Virus record (IMG/VR): IMGVR_UViG_3300029953_001734
Span: 1 to 37,430 of that record
From: a virus
Length of the DNA stretch: 37,430 bases
Direction: 5' to 3' (one strand)
Positions 22,628-30,089 of this stretch are shown here, piece after piece (position 1 is the first letter of the stretch; each line of letters opens with the position of its first letter). The notes below the pieces were generated by a model, which worked only from the letters and a program-made list of their open reading frames with translations, had not been told where the DNA came from and did no database searches. Both the position numbers and the translations under genes were made by a program.

Positions 22628-24070
22628 ATGGAAAAGAAAGTGACTACAGCCGAAAAAGGGCGTAAAAAGAATTCGAAAGTACCCGCAGATGCTATTAGCA
22701 AAGCAGATCAGTACGGCGGTTCAGGCAACCCTGAGTCCACATTGGATGCAAATGCCCCGATCGAAGGCAGACGGGTTCAGTATGTCACCCCTAAGCTCTT
22801 CCTGCGCTCAGTAGATCGTTCCCCTAAAGACCTGCTCACATTACAGCAGGCATTAGTAGCCGCTGAGTCAGTATATTATCCCAATCAAACACGCCTCTTC
22901 GATATATATTCAGAGGCGCTTCGCGATGGCCACCTCCAGGGCATACTTAAAAAACGTATCGCCCAGGTTGTAAACAAAAAGCTCATTTTCAAAAGAAATG
23001 GGGAGGAAGTACCTGAAATGACTAAACTCATCAGGTCTCGTGCTTTCAGGAAGGTTATAAAGGAATTGATGCTGCGCAAAATGTGGGGATTGCGCGGTAT
23101 GGAATTTATCCCTGGCAAAAAGCTCGCGTTCAACGAAATAGACCCCAAGCATATAAAGCTTAAAACCCAAAAGGTCACTTTTGAGCAGTTTGGCCTTGAT
23201 GATGGTATCAGCTATACGGACATAAAAAACTGGTGGATACTTGGTGACCATCACGACTTCGGGCTGTTACTTTATCTATCCTATTATGTAATGCTCAAGC
23301 GGGGTGCCGTGGGCGATTGGGCCTCTTACATTGAAATGTTCGGCTCTCCTGTCATGATCATGAAGTATAAAGGGTATGACACGCAGGCGCAAAAAGCAGC
23401 CGAGCGCATACTCAATACAGCCGGCAACTCCATGAAAATGGCGCTCCCTGAAGAGATGGGCTTCGATATGAAGGATGGTAAAATGTCCAATGGCGATGGA
23501 AAACTCCAGGAAACATTCCGGCTTGCAATGAATCAGGAAATGTCCCTGATCATGTTGGGCAATACCGAAACTTCCGCTTCCGGCCAGCACGGTTCCGAAG
23601 GCAAAAGTAAAACCCACTCCCTGGAGCAAAAGGAAATCATGAAGGAGGATATGGATGATATGGTCGATGACCTTAATTCTGATCACTTCATCGATATATT
23701 AAGTTCATATAACTACCCCGTAGAAGGTGGCGCTTTCGAATATGACAAGGAAGTGGATATTGATTACCTCAAGGACTATGTTCCTGTAGTTACACAGGCT
23801 ATAACACAATGGGGACTTCCAATATCTAAAAAATGGGCTTACGATCTCCTCGGCATACCTGCCCCCGAAACTGAGGCAGATACCATACAGCTCTTTCCCG
23901 TCCTCGGCCAGGAACCAAACCCCGAACCCGATGAGGAAGACGGCAAACCCAACCCCGCCAATAAGCCAAAAACCAAGCAGAAGCCCAAAACTCCCAAGGC
24001 TCTATCGCTTAGCGATGTATCAGCAATGATGGATGAAAAGCTAACAGCTTTTTTCGGCCCCGCCCGTTAA
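22628..24070 (+). CDS. Portal protein (Mu gp29-like, DUF935)
   Basis: 480 residues. Recognisable segments include YYPNQTRLFDIYSEALRDGHLQGILKKR at about 80-105 (shown here only in part as a motif), the KMWGLRGMEFIPG and HDFGLLLYLSYYVMLKRG stretches, YIEMFGSPVMIMKYKG, and LGNTETSASGQHGSEGKSKTH. These match the DUF935 portal family. The portal ring is the DNA entry and exit channel of the head. The C-terminus has a Pro/Lys/Asp-rich linker (PNPEPDEEDGKPNP). It ends with a small hairpin (24062-24080) over its stop codon. Confidence 0.85.
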   Translation: MEKKVTTAEKGRKKNSKVPADAISKADQYGGSGNPESTLDANAPIEGRRVQYVTPKLFLRSVDRSPKDLLTLQQALVAAESVYYPNQTRLFDIYSEALRDGHLQGILKKRIAQVVNKKLIFKRNGEEVPEMTKLIRSRAFRKVIKELMLRKMWGLRGMEFIPGKKLAFNEIDPKHIKLKTQKVTFEQFGLDDGISYTDIKNWWILGDHHDFGLLLYLSYYVMLKRGAVGDWASYIEMFGSPVMIMKYKGYDTQAQKAAERILNTAGNSMKMALPEEMGFDMKDGKMSNGDGKLQETFRLAMNQEMSLIMLGNTETSASGQHGSEGKSKTHSLEQKEIMKEDMDDMVDDLNSDHFIDILSSYNYPVEGGAFEYDKEVDIDYLKDYVPVVTQAITQWGLPISKKWAYDLLGIPAPETEADTIQLFPVLGQEPNPEPDEEDGKPNPANKPKTKQKPKTPKALSLSDVSAMMDEKLTAFFGPAR

Positions 24071-24150
24071 TAAAACGGGCATATCAACCCTGCGCACAAT
24101 GCGGAGGCAATATAGTTGCAAAGTTGGGCGATAACAATACCTTTGAGAAT

Positions 24151-24906
24151 ATGAAAATATCGGATTCATTTTCTCTTAACGATTTGTATTTAAAGCTACT
24201 TCAAACACTCTTTAACGGTGAAAAAATAGATCTTCACGAACCCACCATGCTCGAAAACGTCAAAACCTACATGGAAGGCGTTTATGCGGGCTTTGGCGGC
24301 GACTTCTCCGCTTTTGAGTATGACAGCCCCGACTACAATAAACTAGCCCATTTAGAGGCTAACGTTTACCAGTTCTCCGGTGCTAAGAATTATCAGATGC
24401 TCCGCGATCTCACTGATGCCGTAAATGGCAATGCGACATTTAAGGAATTTAAAGATAAAGCCCTTACTATCCTGGATGAATACCAGGGCAACTGGCTCCG
24501 CACGGAATACAACGCTGCCGTGGCCGGATCACAGATGGCCAGTAAATGGGTAGACTTCTCAGCCCATCCGGATAGTACGCTCCAGTATCGCACAATGGAA
24601 GATGATCGTGTCCGGGAAGAGCATGCTGAACTCAATGGCACCGCCAAGCCCGTCGATGATCCTTTTTGGGATACCTACTTCCCGCCAAACGGCTGGAACT
24701 GCCGCTGCACCGTCATTCGTAATGATGATGCATACAAGACCCCTGCAAAACAAACACCGTACCCGGAGATACCTGTAATGTTCCAGGTCAACCTCGGTAA
24801 AGAAGGCTTGGTATTTCCCAAAGGCAGCGCTTACTATATCGGCTTGCCAAAAGAAATAAAGGAAAAGATAACATCTATGATCCCCGATCGCAAAAAAGAC
24901 AAATGA
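24151..24906 (+). CDS. MuF-like head morphogenesis protein
   Basis: 251 residues from the ATG (MKISDSFSLN); a TTG nine codons upstream is open but less likely. The C-terminal SPP1 gp7/MuF domain is clear: WLRTEYNAAVAGSQMA, HAELNG, and FPPNGWNCRCTV with the paired cysteines near 183-186. MuF proteins act as minor head proteins at the portal and may enter with DNA. The stop overlaps the gpG-like start (ATGA). Confidence 0.8.
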   Translation: MKISDSFSLNDLYLKLLQTLFNGEKIDLHEPTMLENVKTYMEGVYAGFGGDFSAFEYDSPDYNKLAHLEANVYQFSGAKNYQMLRDLTDAVNGNATFKEFKDKALTILDEYQGNWLRTEYNAAVAGSQMASKWVDFSAHPDSTLQYRTMEDDRVREEHAELNGTAKPVDDPFWDTYFPPNGWNCRCTVIRNDDAYKTPAKQTPYPEIPVMFQVNLGKEGLVFPKGSAYYIGLPKEIKEKITSMIPDRKKDK

Positions 24907-25373
24907 ATGATCCGCTACAAATACCACTTCAGCGTCTCGCCGCGTCAGTAAGTTCGCTGATGCCCGACCTCGTAGATACTGTCGGTACGGTAGGTTTAAA
25001 ATTTATTGACGACAACTTTCGACTTCAGGGTTACCAGGGCTTTACCTTCCAGCCTTGGGCAATACAGAAAAGACCTAATTATCCGCGCCCCCACAAAATA
25101 CTCATTCTTACCGGCTACTATCGCAGATCGTGGCGCAAACAAGACAGTTCCGATTATACAACCCTTATGACTGATGCACCACAGGCACGCGCGCTCAATG
25201 AAGGGGTACGCGGCCCGGTATATAGCCGTTCACCAATGGGCACATTTGGAAAAACGGTTACCAGGAATATGAATACACCACCGCGTCCGGTGATCGGCCC
25301 GTCACCGGTACTTACGCAGCAATGCGAAGCGGCCATTGTTAAAAAGCTCATAAACAACATAAAACATGAATAG
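24903..25373 (+). CDS. Virion morphogenesis protein (Mu gpG-like)
   Basis: 156 residues. MPDLVDTVGTVGLKFIDDNF, FQPWAIQK and HKILILTGYYRRSWRKQD followed by a globular end fit the phage virion morphogenesis / tail completion family (P2 gpS, Mu gpG). In that family it completes the tail or head-tail joint. ATGA overlap with the MuF gene and overlap with the next gene show tight coupling. Confidence 0.7.
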   Translation: MNDPLQIPLQRLAASVSSLMPDLVDTVGTVGLKFIDDNFRLQGYQGFTFQPWAIQKRPNYPRPHKILILTGYYRRSWRKQDSSDYTTLMTDAPQARALNEGVRGPVYSRSPMGTFGKTVTRNMNTPPRPVIGPSPVLTQQCEAAIVKKLINNIKHE

Positions 25374-25929
25374 TCCAGTCGGCAAACTCTTCCTCTCCAT
25401 CCAGCAGCAGATCAGCGCGCTCGTAGACGGCAATGGCAATAAATACTTTGGCCTCGTAGATCAGGACCTCGGCCAGCTCGAAGCCCACAATGGCGATATG
25501 CGCCCACCTGTAGGCTTCCCCACGCCCTGCGTACTTATAGACATTGACAACATGGACTTCAAAAGCCTCGGCGCAAACACCCAGGAAGGGAAAGGCACTA
25601 TATCGCTCCGCATAGGGTTCCCGCCATTCAGCAGCGGCAGCAGCATTACCCCTATTCTGTATCGCGAGAAAGCCCTGTATTATTACGATTTGGAGCAGTT
25701 CCTCCATCAGGCCATACAAGGCACCACACCGGGTGCCCAGGAAGGGTACAGTTCCCTGTTAGATATTTACGGTGCTTACGTTCGCATCTCTGCCAAGACC
25801 GAGCGCCGCACCGATCTCATCCGCGTCCGCCAGCTCACCTACTCTCTAGGTATGACAGACGATACCACCATCAATCTACCCATACCCGCACCCGTCACCC
25901 CTAATATCACTACCACCTTTGCTGAATAA
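25366..25929 (+). CDS. Putative tail terminator / head-tail joining protein
   Basis: 187 residues. Start MNSPVGKLFLSIQQQISAL, then a beta-alpha globular body (TPCVLIDIDNMDF, GKGTISLRIGFPPF, REKALYYYDLEQFLHQAI) and a C-terminal VRQLTYSLGM strand. Position after gpG corresponds to Mu gp37 (DUF1834) or a tail terminator, which match in size and fold type. Assigned by context. Its stop codon overlaps the A-tract that forms the T-tract of the convergent terminator. Confidence 0.5.
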   Translation: MNSPVGKLFLSIQQQISALVDGNGNKYFGLVDQDLGQLEAHNGDMRPPVGFPTPCVLIDIDNMDFKSLGANTQEGKGTISLRIGFPPFSSGSSITPILYREKALYYYDLEQFLHQAIQGTTPGAQEGYSSLLDIYGAYVRISAKTERRTDLIRVRQLTYSLGMTDDTTINLPIPAPVTPNITTTFAE

Positions 25930-25956
25930 AAAAAGAGTCCAGTGTTACCTGGACTC
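25928..25956 (-). terminator. Intrinsic terminator of the early operon
   Basis: GAGTCCAG (25935-25942), a 6-base loop and CTGGACTC (25949-25956) form an 8-bp stem. On the minus strand it is followed by seven T. It ends the leftward early operon and separates it from the convergent head block. On the plus strand the stem lacks a T-tract but could still slow polymerase. Confidence 0.85.
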
Positions 25957-26013
25957 CCTTGTCGGCGGGTCATGGCATTACCCACGCCCTCACTCCAACT
26001 ATCTTTACTTACT

Positions 26014-26040
26014 TGTCATGCTGAGGCAACGAAGCATCTT
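26014..26040 (+). repeat. Host-type dispersed repeat at the right border of the head block
   Basis: TGTCATGCTGAGGCAACGAA followed by GCATCTT. It is related to the repeat at 20001-20026 (shared GTCAT, GAGG, AACGAAGCA and TCT) and of a type widely dispersed in bacterial genomes. It lies between the convergent terminator and the last early gene. Confidence 0.75.
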
Positions 26041-26046
26041 CACTCG

Positions 26047-26316
26047 TTACCACTTCTTTGCCTTTTCCATAGCTGCTCTTGCAGCTCTTATATCGTCCAT
26101 ACTAAAATTCATCCGTGCAGACGGAATTTCAATAACCGAAAGTTTTCCAGTGGATGTATCCTCTTCCCAATATTCTACAGGCTTCCCGTCTACAAAATAA
26201 TACCGGGTCCCCAAAGCTCTTATCCCATTATCAAGATCACAAAAGGCAGTTCTGGTAACGCAAAACTTACCGTCAACTATCTTTTCATTTACTATATATT
26301 CCTGTTTTTCCTGCAT
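26047..26316 (-). CDS. Hypothetical protein, last early gene
   Basis: 89 residues: MQEKQEYIVNEKIVDGKFCV, then GTRYYFVDGKPVEYWEED and a helical end (MDDIRAARAAMEKAKKW). Soluble, no signal. It is the last gene before the terminator. No family recognised; small early genes in this position of Mu-like phages vary. Confidence 0.55.
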   Translation of the reverse strand: MQEKQEYIVNEKIVDGKFCVTRTAFCDLDNGIRALGTRYYFVDGKPVEYWEEDTSTGKLSVIEIPSARMNFSMDDIRAARAAMEKAKKW

Positions 26317-26321
26317 ACCAT

Positions 26322-26462
26322 CTATATTTTAAAAATCCACTTAATAAACCCTACCACCAATATCCCCGTCAGCACTATCAGCCCCAATATCACCGGCCCA
26401 TGCATATACTCACCATATCCATCCGGGTAATGCCTCGGCTCCTTCCATTCACGCTTCCTCAT
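26322..26462 (-). CDS. 46-residue membrane protein
   Basis: A short frame with an ATG overlapping the upstream stop (ATGA) and a TAG at 26322. It starts MRKREWKEPRHYPDG and has one membrane segment (PVILGLIVLTGILVVGFI) near the end, followed by KWIFKI. The coupling to its neighbour supports it as a real gene despite its size. Early-expressed small membrane proteins often act in superinfection exclusion, but nothing here shows that. Confidence 0.6.
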   Translation of the reverse strand: MRKREWKEPRHYPDGYGEYMHGPVILGLIVLTGILVVGFIKWIFKI

Positions 26463-26869
26463 TCCCTGTATTTATTTACAACCTTCACACTCATATTATT
26501 GGCATCACTATAATCGCCTTCCACTCGCGTCTGCGTCACCACATATACATACGCCATACCATCCCGCACACGCCATTTCACCACCTCCATTTTCTGCGCC
26601 GGGTACCATTGCTGCGCCACAATATCTATATCCTCACGACTCTTACCATATTCCATTTTCAGAAATACCGTAGCCCTTATCTCCGTTTTGCGCAAAGTAT
26701 CCTCTAACGTCGGCACAGCCGCCACTGGTGCTGTCGTGTTCACCGGCACAACATCCGACACCCTTGCCGCATCCTTTTTTTCAGCATCATCTATGCTGCT
26801 GCACCCCCTCACAGCAATTATGATCGCACCCACCACCGCAATAATTAGTATCACTTGTTTCATAAGCAT
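26459..26869 (-). CDS. Membrane-anchored protein, possible lipoprotein
   Basis: 136 residues from MLMKQVILI; ATGs at 26899 and 26863 are alternatives. A strong hydrophobic segment (VILIIAVVGAIIIAV) is followed by RGCSS, a weak lipobox-like site. The exposed part has a Thr/Pro/Val linker and then a domain with RATVFLKMEYGKSREDI and VVKWRVRDGMAYVYVVT. Early-expressed, with the small membrane gene coupled to it. A cell-envelope function in the lysogen or early infection is inferred. Confidence 0.55.
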   Translation of the reverse strand: MLMKQVILIIAVVGAIIIAVRGCSSIDDAEKKDAARVSDVVPVNTTAPVAAVPTLEDTLRKTEIRATVFLKMEYGKSREDIDIVAQQWYPAQKMEVVKWRVRDGMAYVYVVTQTRVEGDYSDANNMSVKVVNKYRE

Positions 26870-26889
26870 ATTTTTTATAAAGTTAATAA

Positions 26890-27222
26890 TTACCTCCAAA
26901 CATAATCCTGGTATTTTTCCCGCAACGCCTTTGCGTCCAGTGGCTCCTTACGTATCCGTTGCAGCACATCCCGGTTTTCCTCTATTATTTTGCCTATCGT
27001 GTAGTCGCTCAGGTAAAAGGTCCGCACCAGCTCCTTCACCACAAACTCATACTTCATATCTGGCCTGTTAGTCCCTATATACACAAACCGGCGCAGTATT
27101 AGCTCATTGCGCCCTGCCAGCAACTCCGCGTCCCGCCCTTGCTTTTTTTCTCCTTCAGCAAGTTCCAGTACTTCATCTTCCTCAAAAAGGGTCTTAAAAA
27201 CCCCACCGCCACGTATACCCAT
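26890..27222 (-). CDS. Putative transcription regulator (Mor-like position)
   Basis: 110 residues. The C-terminal two thirds (LILRRFVYIGTNRPDM, VVKELVRTFYLSDYTIGKII, ENRDVLQRIR) look like a compact HTH, with YLSDYTIGKIIEEN as the probable recognition helix. In Mu the middle-operon activator Mor follows gp16 and switches on late genes; this gene directly follows the gp16-like gene. A 16-base dyad ends at the base just before the start codon, in keeping with self-regulation. The assignment is by position and helix pattern only. Confidence 0.45.
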   Translation of the reverse strand: MGIRGGGVFKTLFEEDEVLELAEGEKKQGRDAELLAGRNELILRRFVYIGTNRPDMKYEFVVKELVRTFYLSDYTIGKIIEENRDVLQRIRKEPLDAKALREKYQDYVWR

Positions 27223-27238
27223 AGTAAAACATTTTACT
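27223..27238. promoter_or_regulatory. Dyad upstream of the putative regulator
   Basis: AGTAAAA-CA-TTTTACT, a perfect 7+7 dyad directly before the ATG at 27222. It could be an operator for this gene's own product or mask its start in RNA. Confidence 0.45.
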
Positions 27239-27247
27239 CGTTACAAA

Positions 27248-27277
27248 ATCAGCTGATCATCAAATCAGCTGATCATC
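27248..27277 (-). repeat. Tandem TGATCAGCTGATT repeat after the gp16-like stop
   Basis: On the minus strand TGATCAGCTGATT occurs twice, separated by TGA, starting at the stop codon of the gp16-like gene. It resembles the repeat at 1355-1388 and belongs to the group of short repeats that follow stop codons here. Confidence 0.65.
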
Positions 27278-27692
27278 AAATCTCAATAAGCAGGTCCTTT
27301 AAAACGATCTCAAACTGGCTCACCAGCTTCGGCAGCTCCGCCAGCGTATAAGCATTTAGCCCCTTGTGTTTGTACCCGAATTTCTTACACCACCCATCCA
27401 GCCAGTTCACCACAGCATACTTTTGCTGCTTCGTAGCGCTGCGCCCCAATCCCGCCCGTTCATAAGCCATAGCAATGATCTTCTTACGCATCACATCAGC
27501 CTTCACCTCATCAGGGTCCAGGCTTTTCAGGTGCTTGATCATAGCAATACCCTCCGGCACCGTCATTTCGCTCACATGCTTCGTCCTGAAGTCAGTAAAC
27601 CCCATCACCATCACCTCCGGATCAGCCACAACCATCTTACCGATCATCGCCTTTATGCACCTCACCTGCGCAGTACTTATTTTATTTTCCAT
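27276..27692 (-). CDS. Mu gp16-like protein (DUF1018)
   Basis: 138 residues. The pattern ISTAQVRCIKAMIGKM at the N-terminus, RKKIIAMAYERAGLG in the middle and VNWLDGWCKKFGYKHKGLN near the C-terminus is the DUF1018/gp16 family found in nearly all Mu-like early operons, often close to the late activator. Molecular role is not established; a regulatory function has been suggested. Strong marker of a Mu-like prophage. Confidence 0.8.
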   Translation of the reverse strand: MENKISTAQVRCIKAMIGKMVVADPEVMVMGFTDFRTKHVSEMTVPEGIAMIKHLKSLDPDEVKADVMRKKIIAMAYERAGLGRSATKQQKYAVVNWLDGWCKKFGYKHKGLNAYTLAELPKLVSQFEIVLKDLLIEI

Positions 27693-27696
27693 ATCT

Positions 27697-28167
27697 CTAA
27701 CTATTGATTGAGTCCCAATTCGTTTCCCAGCACTTATTCTTAAACCATGTCTCCGGGTTCATCTTACTCTTCCACTGGCACCTGCTCAGGTGCCGCAGGT
27801 AAGCAGGTAGCGCAGATATACACCGCTGCCGCTCAGCCTTACTCAAATTCCCCCATGCCTTCAGGCACCGTGCCTTATTTATCGGCTGTCCAAACGGCCA
27901 CCAGAAGTCATTTTCAAAATCCAGCTCCACTTCACCCTCCGCAAACTTCACCTTACCCGTCATCGGCCCCCATCCCTGTTCAAAACCCGCACCGTAACGC
28001 ACAGGCACACACGATACCACAAACTGCTTCTGCCGGTCATCTAGGCACGCCCCTCGCAAGTCCACAACCAGTAGCGGCGCAGAAGACTCAGCGCCCACAC
28101 CCGGCTCACCGTATGTCAGCTCCATCGCCCCGCTAAACTTATCCCCCGTTACAAGTATCTTTTTCAT
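27697..28167 (-). CDS. Hypothetical early protein with replication-protein-like C-terminus
   Basis: 156 residues from MKKILVTGDK. The frame is open 16 codons further, to the ATG inside copy 3 of the four-copy element, which would add the MVPTPPVFNSS extension. The C-terminal third (FWWPFGQPINKARCLKAWGNL, ERQRCISALPAYLRHL, MNPETWFKNKCWE) has the pattern seen at the end of many phage replication and DNA-binding proteins (a Trp-rich helix set ending in a P-x-TW motif). Function not recognised beyond that. It lies between the gp16-like and MazG/MazZ-like genes. Confidence 0.55.
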   Translation of the reverse strand: MKKILVTGDKFSGAMELTYGEPGVGAESSAPLLVVDLRGACLDDRQKQFVVSCVPVRYGAGFEQGWGPMTGKVKFAEGEVELDFENDFWWPFGQPINKARCLKAWGNLSKAERQRCISALPAYLRHLSRCQWKSKMNPETWFKNKCWETNWDSINS

Positions 28168-28176
28168 TGTCCAAAC

Positions 28177-28218
28177 GTTTTTACTACTATTAAACACCGG
28201 TGGCGTTGGCACCATTCA
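28177..28218 (-). repeat. Four-copy stop-codon-associated element, copy 3
   Basis: Same core as the other copies with one change (CACCGG for CACTGG) and the TTTAATAGTAGTAA extension of copy 1. It abuts the TGA of the upstream gene. Here the internal ATG (28215) reads in frame into the next gene without a stop, giving MVPTPPVFNSS as a possible N-terminus. Confidence 0.85.
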
Positions 28219-28689
28219 TCATTCGTGCACACCCAGCTCTTCCAACCGCTTATTTATAGCATCATGCTGCATATTCACTTCGTAACCACCACCATACAAG
28301 CCATGCTCATCCAGCAGCGCCGTCTTTTGCTTATACAAAGCCTGTATTTCCCCCTGCCTTATTTCCTCATCACTCTTTATATGTCTGTAGCTCCCATCTT
28401 CATTATCCTTCCAGTTGCGGCCTTTGTTGATCTGCAACTTATAGTCAAAAGCATTCAACACCTCAAGCATACTTATCCCTTCGCGGTGGGCGCTGTCAAT
28501 AATGCATCCGAGTATATCAGCATATTCAATCGACTTGGCCCAACCACCGGCATTATTATCAATGTCACTGATCACCTCATCTATCTCCCGCTTCGCATGC
28601 AGCAAAGCGCCCTTACTCGTTCCCTTCGGAAATGTTGCCGATGTCCACTCCAGGTGTTCGGCTGTCAATTGCTCAAATGATTTAGGCAT
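28219..28689 (-). CDS. MazG/MazZ-like dNTP pyrophosphohydrolase
   Basis: 156 residues, all-alpha. Metal-binding pattern of the MazG superfamily: HAKREIDEVISDID (E35, E38, D42 region) and EYADILGCIID (E55, D58), followed by LNAFDYKLQINKGRNW. The start EHLEWTSATFPKGTS and the overall order fit the DUF550 dATP/dGTP diphosphohydrolase group, which includes MazZ. These enzymes convert (d)NTPs to monophosphates. No PurZ or Z-specific polymerase is present here, so a 2-aminoadenine genome cannot be claimed. It may shift the nucleotide pool during infection or act against alarmones. Confidence 0.75.
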   Translation of the reverse strand: MPKSFEQLTAEHLEWTSATFPKGTSKGALLHAKREIDEVISDIDNNAGGWAKSIEYADILGCIIDSAHREGISMLEVLNAFDYKLQINKGRNWKDNEDGSYRHIKSDEEIRQGEIQALYKQKTALLDEHGLYGGGYEVNMQHDAINKRLEELGVHE

Positions 28690-28701
28690 GTTATATATTT
28701 T

Positions 28702-29052
28702 TTAATCAAACAATCTCTGTAAATTCTTTTTCTTTTCCCTGTTACGTCTGGCATTCTCCATATGCCTTGGCCGGTCATAATTCAGGTGGCAGCGCTGGCA
28801 CCATGCCCGCAATCTTTCCAGTTGCACATTATGGTTCTCTTTATCATGGTCCAGGTGCGCAATAGTTAGCACCACTATACTCCCGTTATCAGGCCGGTTA
28901 CTATGGTTCTTAAGCCTGCAATGCTCATTTTCACACCTCGCCTCAGTTACTATTTTCCCATCCCCATCCCGCACCTCACCCGCCCGTTTCAGCACAGCCG
29001 GTCTTATCTCACTAAACCAATTACGCGGATATTCAGAATAATTGATCGGCAT
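28702..29052 (-). CDS. HNH endonuclease
   Basis: 116 residues. Zinc-binding cysteine pairs C40/C45 and C85/C88 surround the HNH core AHLDHDKENHNVQLERLRAWC, with catalytic His near 69, Asn near 75 or 91, and His89 in CHLNYDRPRH. Such small HNH proteins in phages nick or cut DNA, assist packaging, or work with a modification enzyme. The ATG overlaps the stop of the methyltransferase gene (TAATG), so the two are co-translated. A restriction-modification-like pair is possible but not proven. Confidence 0.75.
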   Translation of the reverse strand: MPINYSEYPRNWFSEIRPAVLKRAGEVRDGDGKIVTEARCENEHCRLKNHSNRPDNGSIVVLTIAHLDHDKENHNVQLERLRAWCQRCHLNYDRPRHMENARRNREKKKNLQRLFD

Positions 29053-29795
29053 TAATCTATTATTTGGTGATTATAATTAGCCTTATAAAATGCATATGCA
29101 AATCCCATAGGCGTGTTACTTCTCAACTCCTTAGTCTTATCAGATTTACCGCCTAATTTTTGAGTATATGACCCTTGCGGAGCACATTTAACTGGTTCTA
29201 TTGGCTTTTTGACCGGCATGGTAAATTCGCCCCATAACCCTGTTTTTTTGTTGTATGCATTGCAATCAATAACGAGCTGCGTTTCCTCCCACGTTACATC
29301 TTTACCATCCTTCTTACGGATGCGGTCTAACTCCCTCTTCTGCTTTGTCGTAATATTCAGATATCCGGCATAGTCGCACGGGTTAAAATAACGGGGCGAT
29401 CCTATGCCTGTCAGTTTACCGATTCTGCCGACAGGGTTTTCGAGTGTCCAGAAAAATGTACCACCGTTTTCATAAAACTCTTCGTCTGTAGGTCTGAATA
29501 AATCCACAAGCCTTTGACACTGGTTAACAAGCGCCACACTCTTTGCTGTGGTTCCATCGGCATCTTTCTTTCCCCAGTACTGTGCACCGGATACCGAAAA
29601 ATCCGTACAGGGAGCAGCTATTAAAACACCATCTACATCCTCAAAAAGATCAAGAGCAGTTTCCGCGCTATCAATTAAATTAATATCCATAAACTCAGAT
29701 AGCTTAATATCCCAGCAGATCACATTCCATCCCTTTTCTTCAAAAGGACGTGACCAATTGCCTGAACGATCAAATAAACTGAGTAATGTTTTCAT
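29052..29795 (-). CDS. DNA cytosine-5 methyltransferase-like protein
   Basis: 247 residues. Motif I-like LLSLFDRSGNWSRPFEEKGW, motif IV with the catalytic Cys63 (IAAPCTDFSVSG), motif VI-like WTLENPVG (E119) and a C-terminal SNTPMGFAYAF patch. It is shorter than typical Dcm/HhaI enzymes (about 330 residues), so the target recognition domain is small. It probably methylates phage or host cytosines, protecting DNA from restriction. Its upstream leader has a CTTTTTAA box. The HNH gene is coupled downstream. Confidence 0.75.
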   Translation of the reverse strand: MKTLLSLFDRSGNWSRPFEEKGWNVICWDIKLSEFMDINLIDSAETALDLFEDVDGVLIAAPCTDFSVSGAQYWGKKDADGTTAKSVALVNQCQRLVDLFRPTDEEFYENGGTFFWTLENPVGRIGKLTGIGSPRYFNPCDYAGYLNITTKQKRELDRIRKKDGKDVTWEETQLVIDCNAYNKKTGLWGEFTMPVKKPIEPVKCAPQGSYTQKLGGKSDKTKELRSNTPMGFAYAFYKANYNHQIID

Positions 29796-29856
29796 AATTA
29801 AATTTTTTAAAAAGACGCCGCCACCTCACACCCCCATGATCCGGCAGCAGCGCCCA

Positions 29857-30069
29857 TCACACAATCGTACTATTATCACTACTATTCGCCTCCAGCACAG
29901 GCCACTTAAACCAGCTCACCACACCATTCCACCACCGGCGCAGCTGCTCTCTGCGTTTCCGCCGCCTTATGGCCTTATCAAGCTCTTTAGCGCTCTGCAT
30001 TATATCCAGCAGCCTGTTATGCTTTTCCTGCTTCAGAGTCAGCCTATATTTTACATTTGCGTTTGCCAT
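29857..30069 (-). CDS. Small basic hypothetical protein
   Basis: 70 residues with a highly basic middle (AIRRRKRREQLRRWWNGVVSWF) and a Ser/Asp-rich end. Probably helical and nucleic-acid or membrane-surface binding. It directly follows the Gam gene. The 61 bases between it and the methyltransferase start contain nothing recognisable. Confidence 0.5.
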   Translation of the reverse strand: MANANVKYRLTLKQEKHNRLLDIMQSAKELDKAIRRRKRREQLRRWWNGVVSWFKWPVLEANSSDNSTIV

Positions 30070-30089
30070 GATATCAGTTTGGTTAGTAA

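Noticed and set aside
28219-28689. Claim of a 2-aminoadenine (Z) genome
   Set aside because: A MazZ-like hydrolase alone is not enough. There is no PurZ-like synthetase or matching DNA polymerase in the window.
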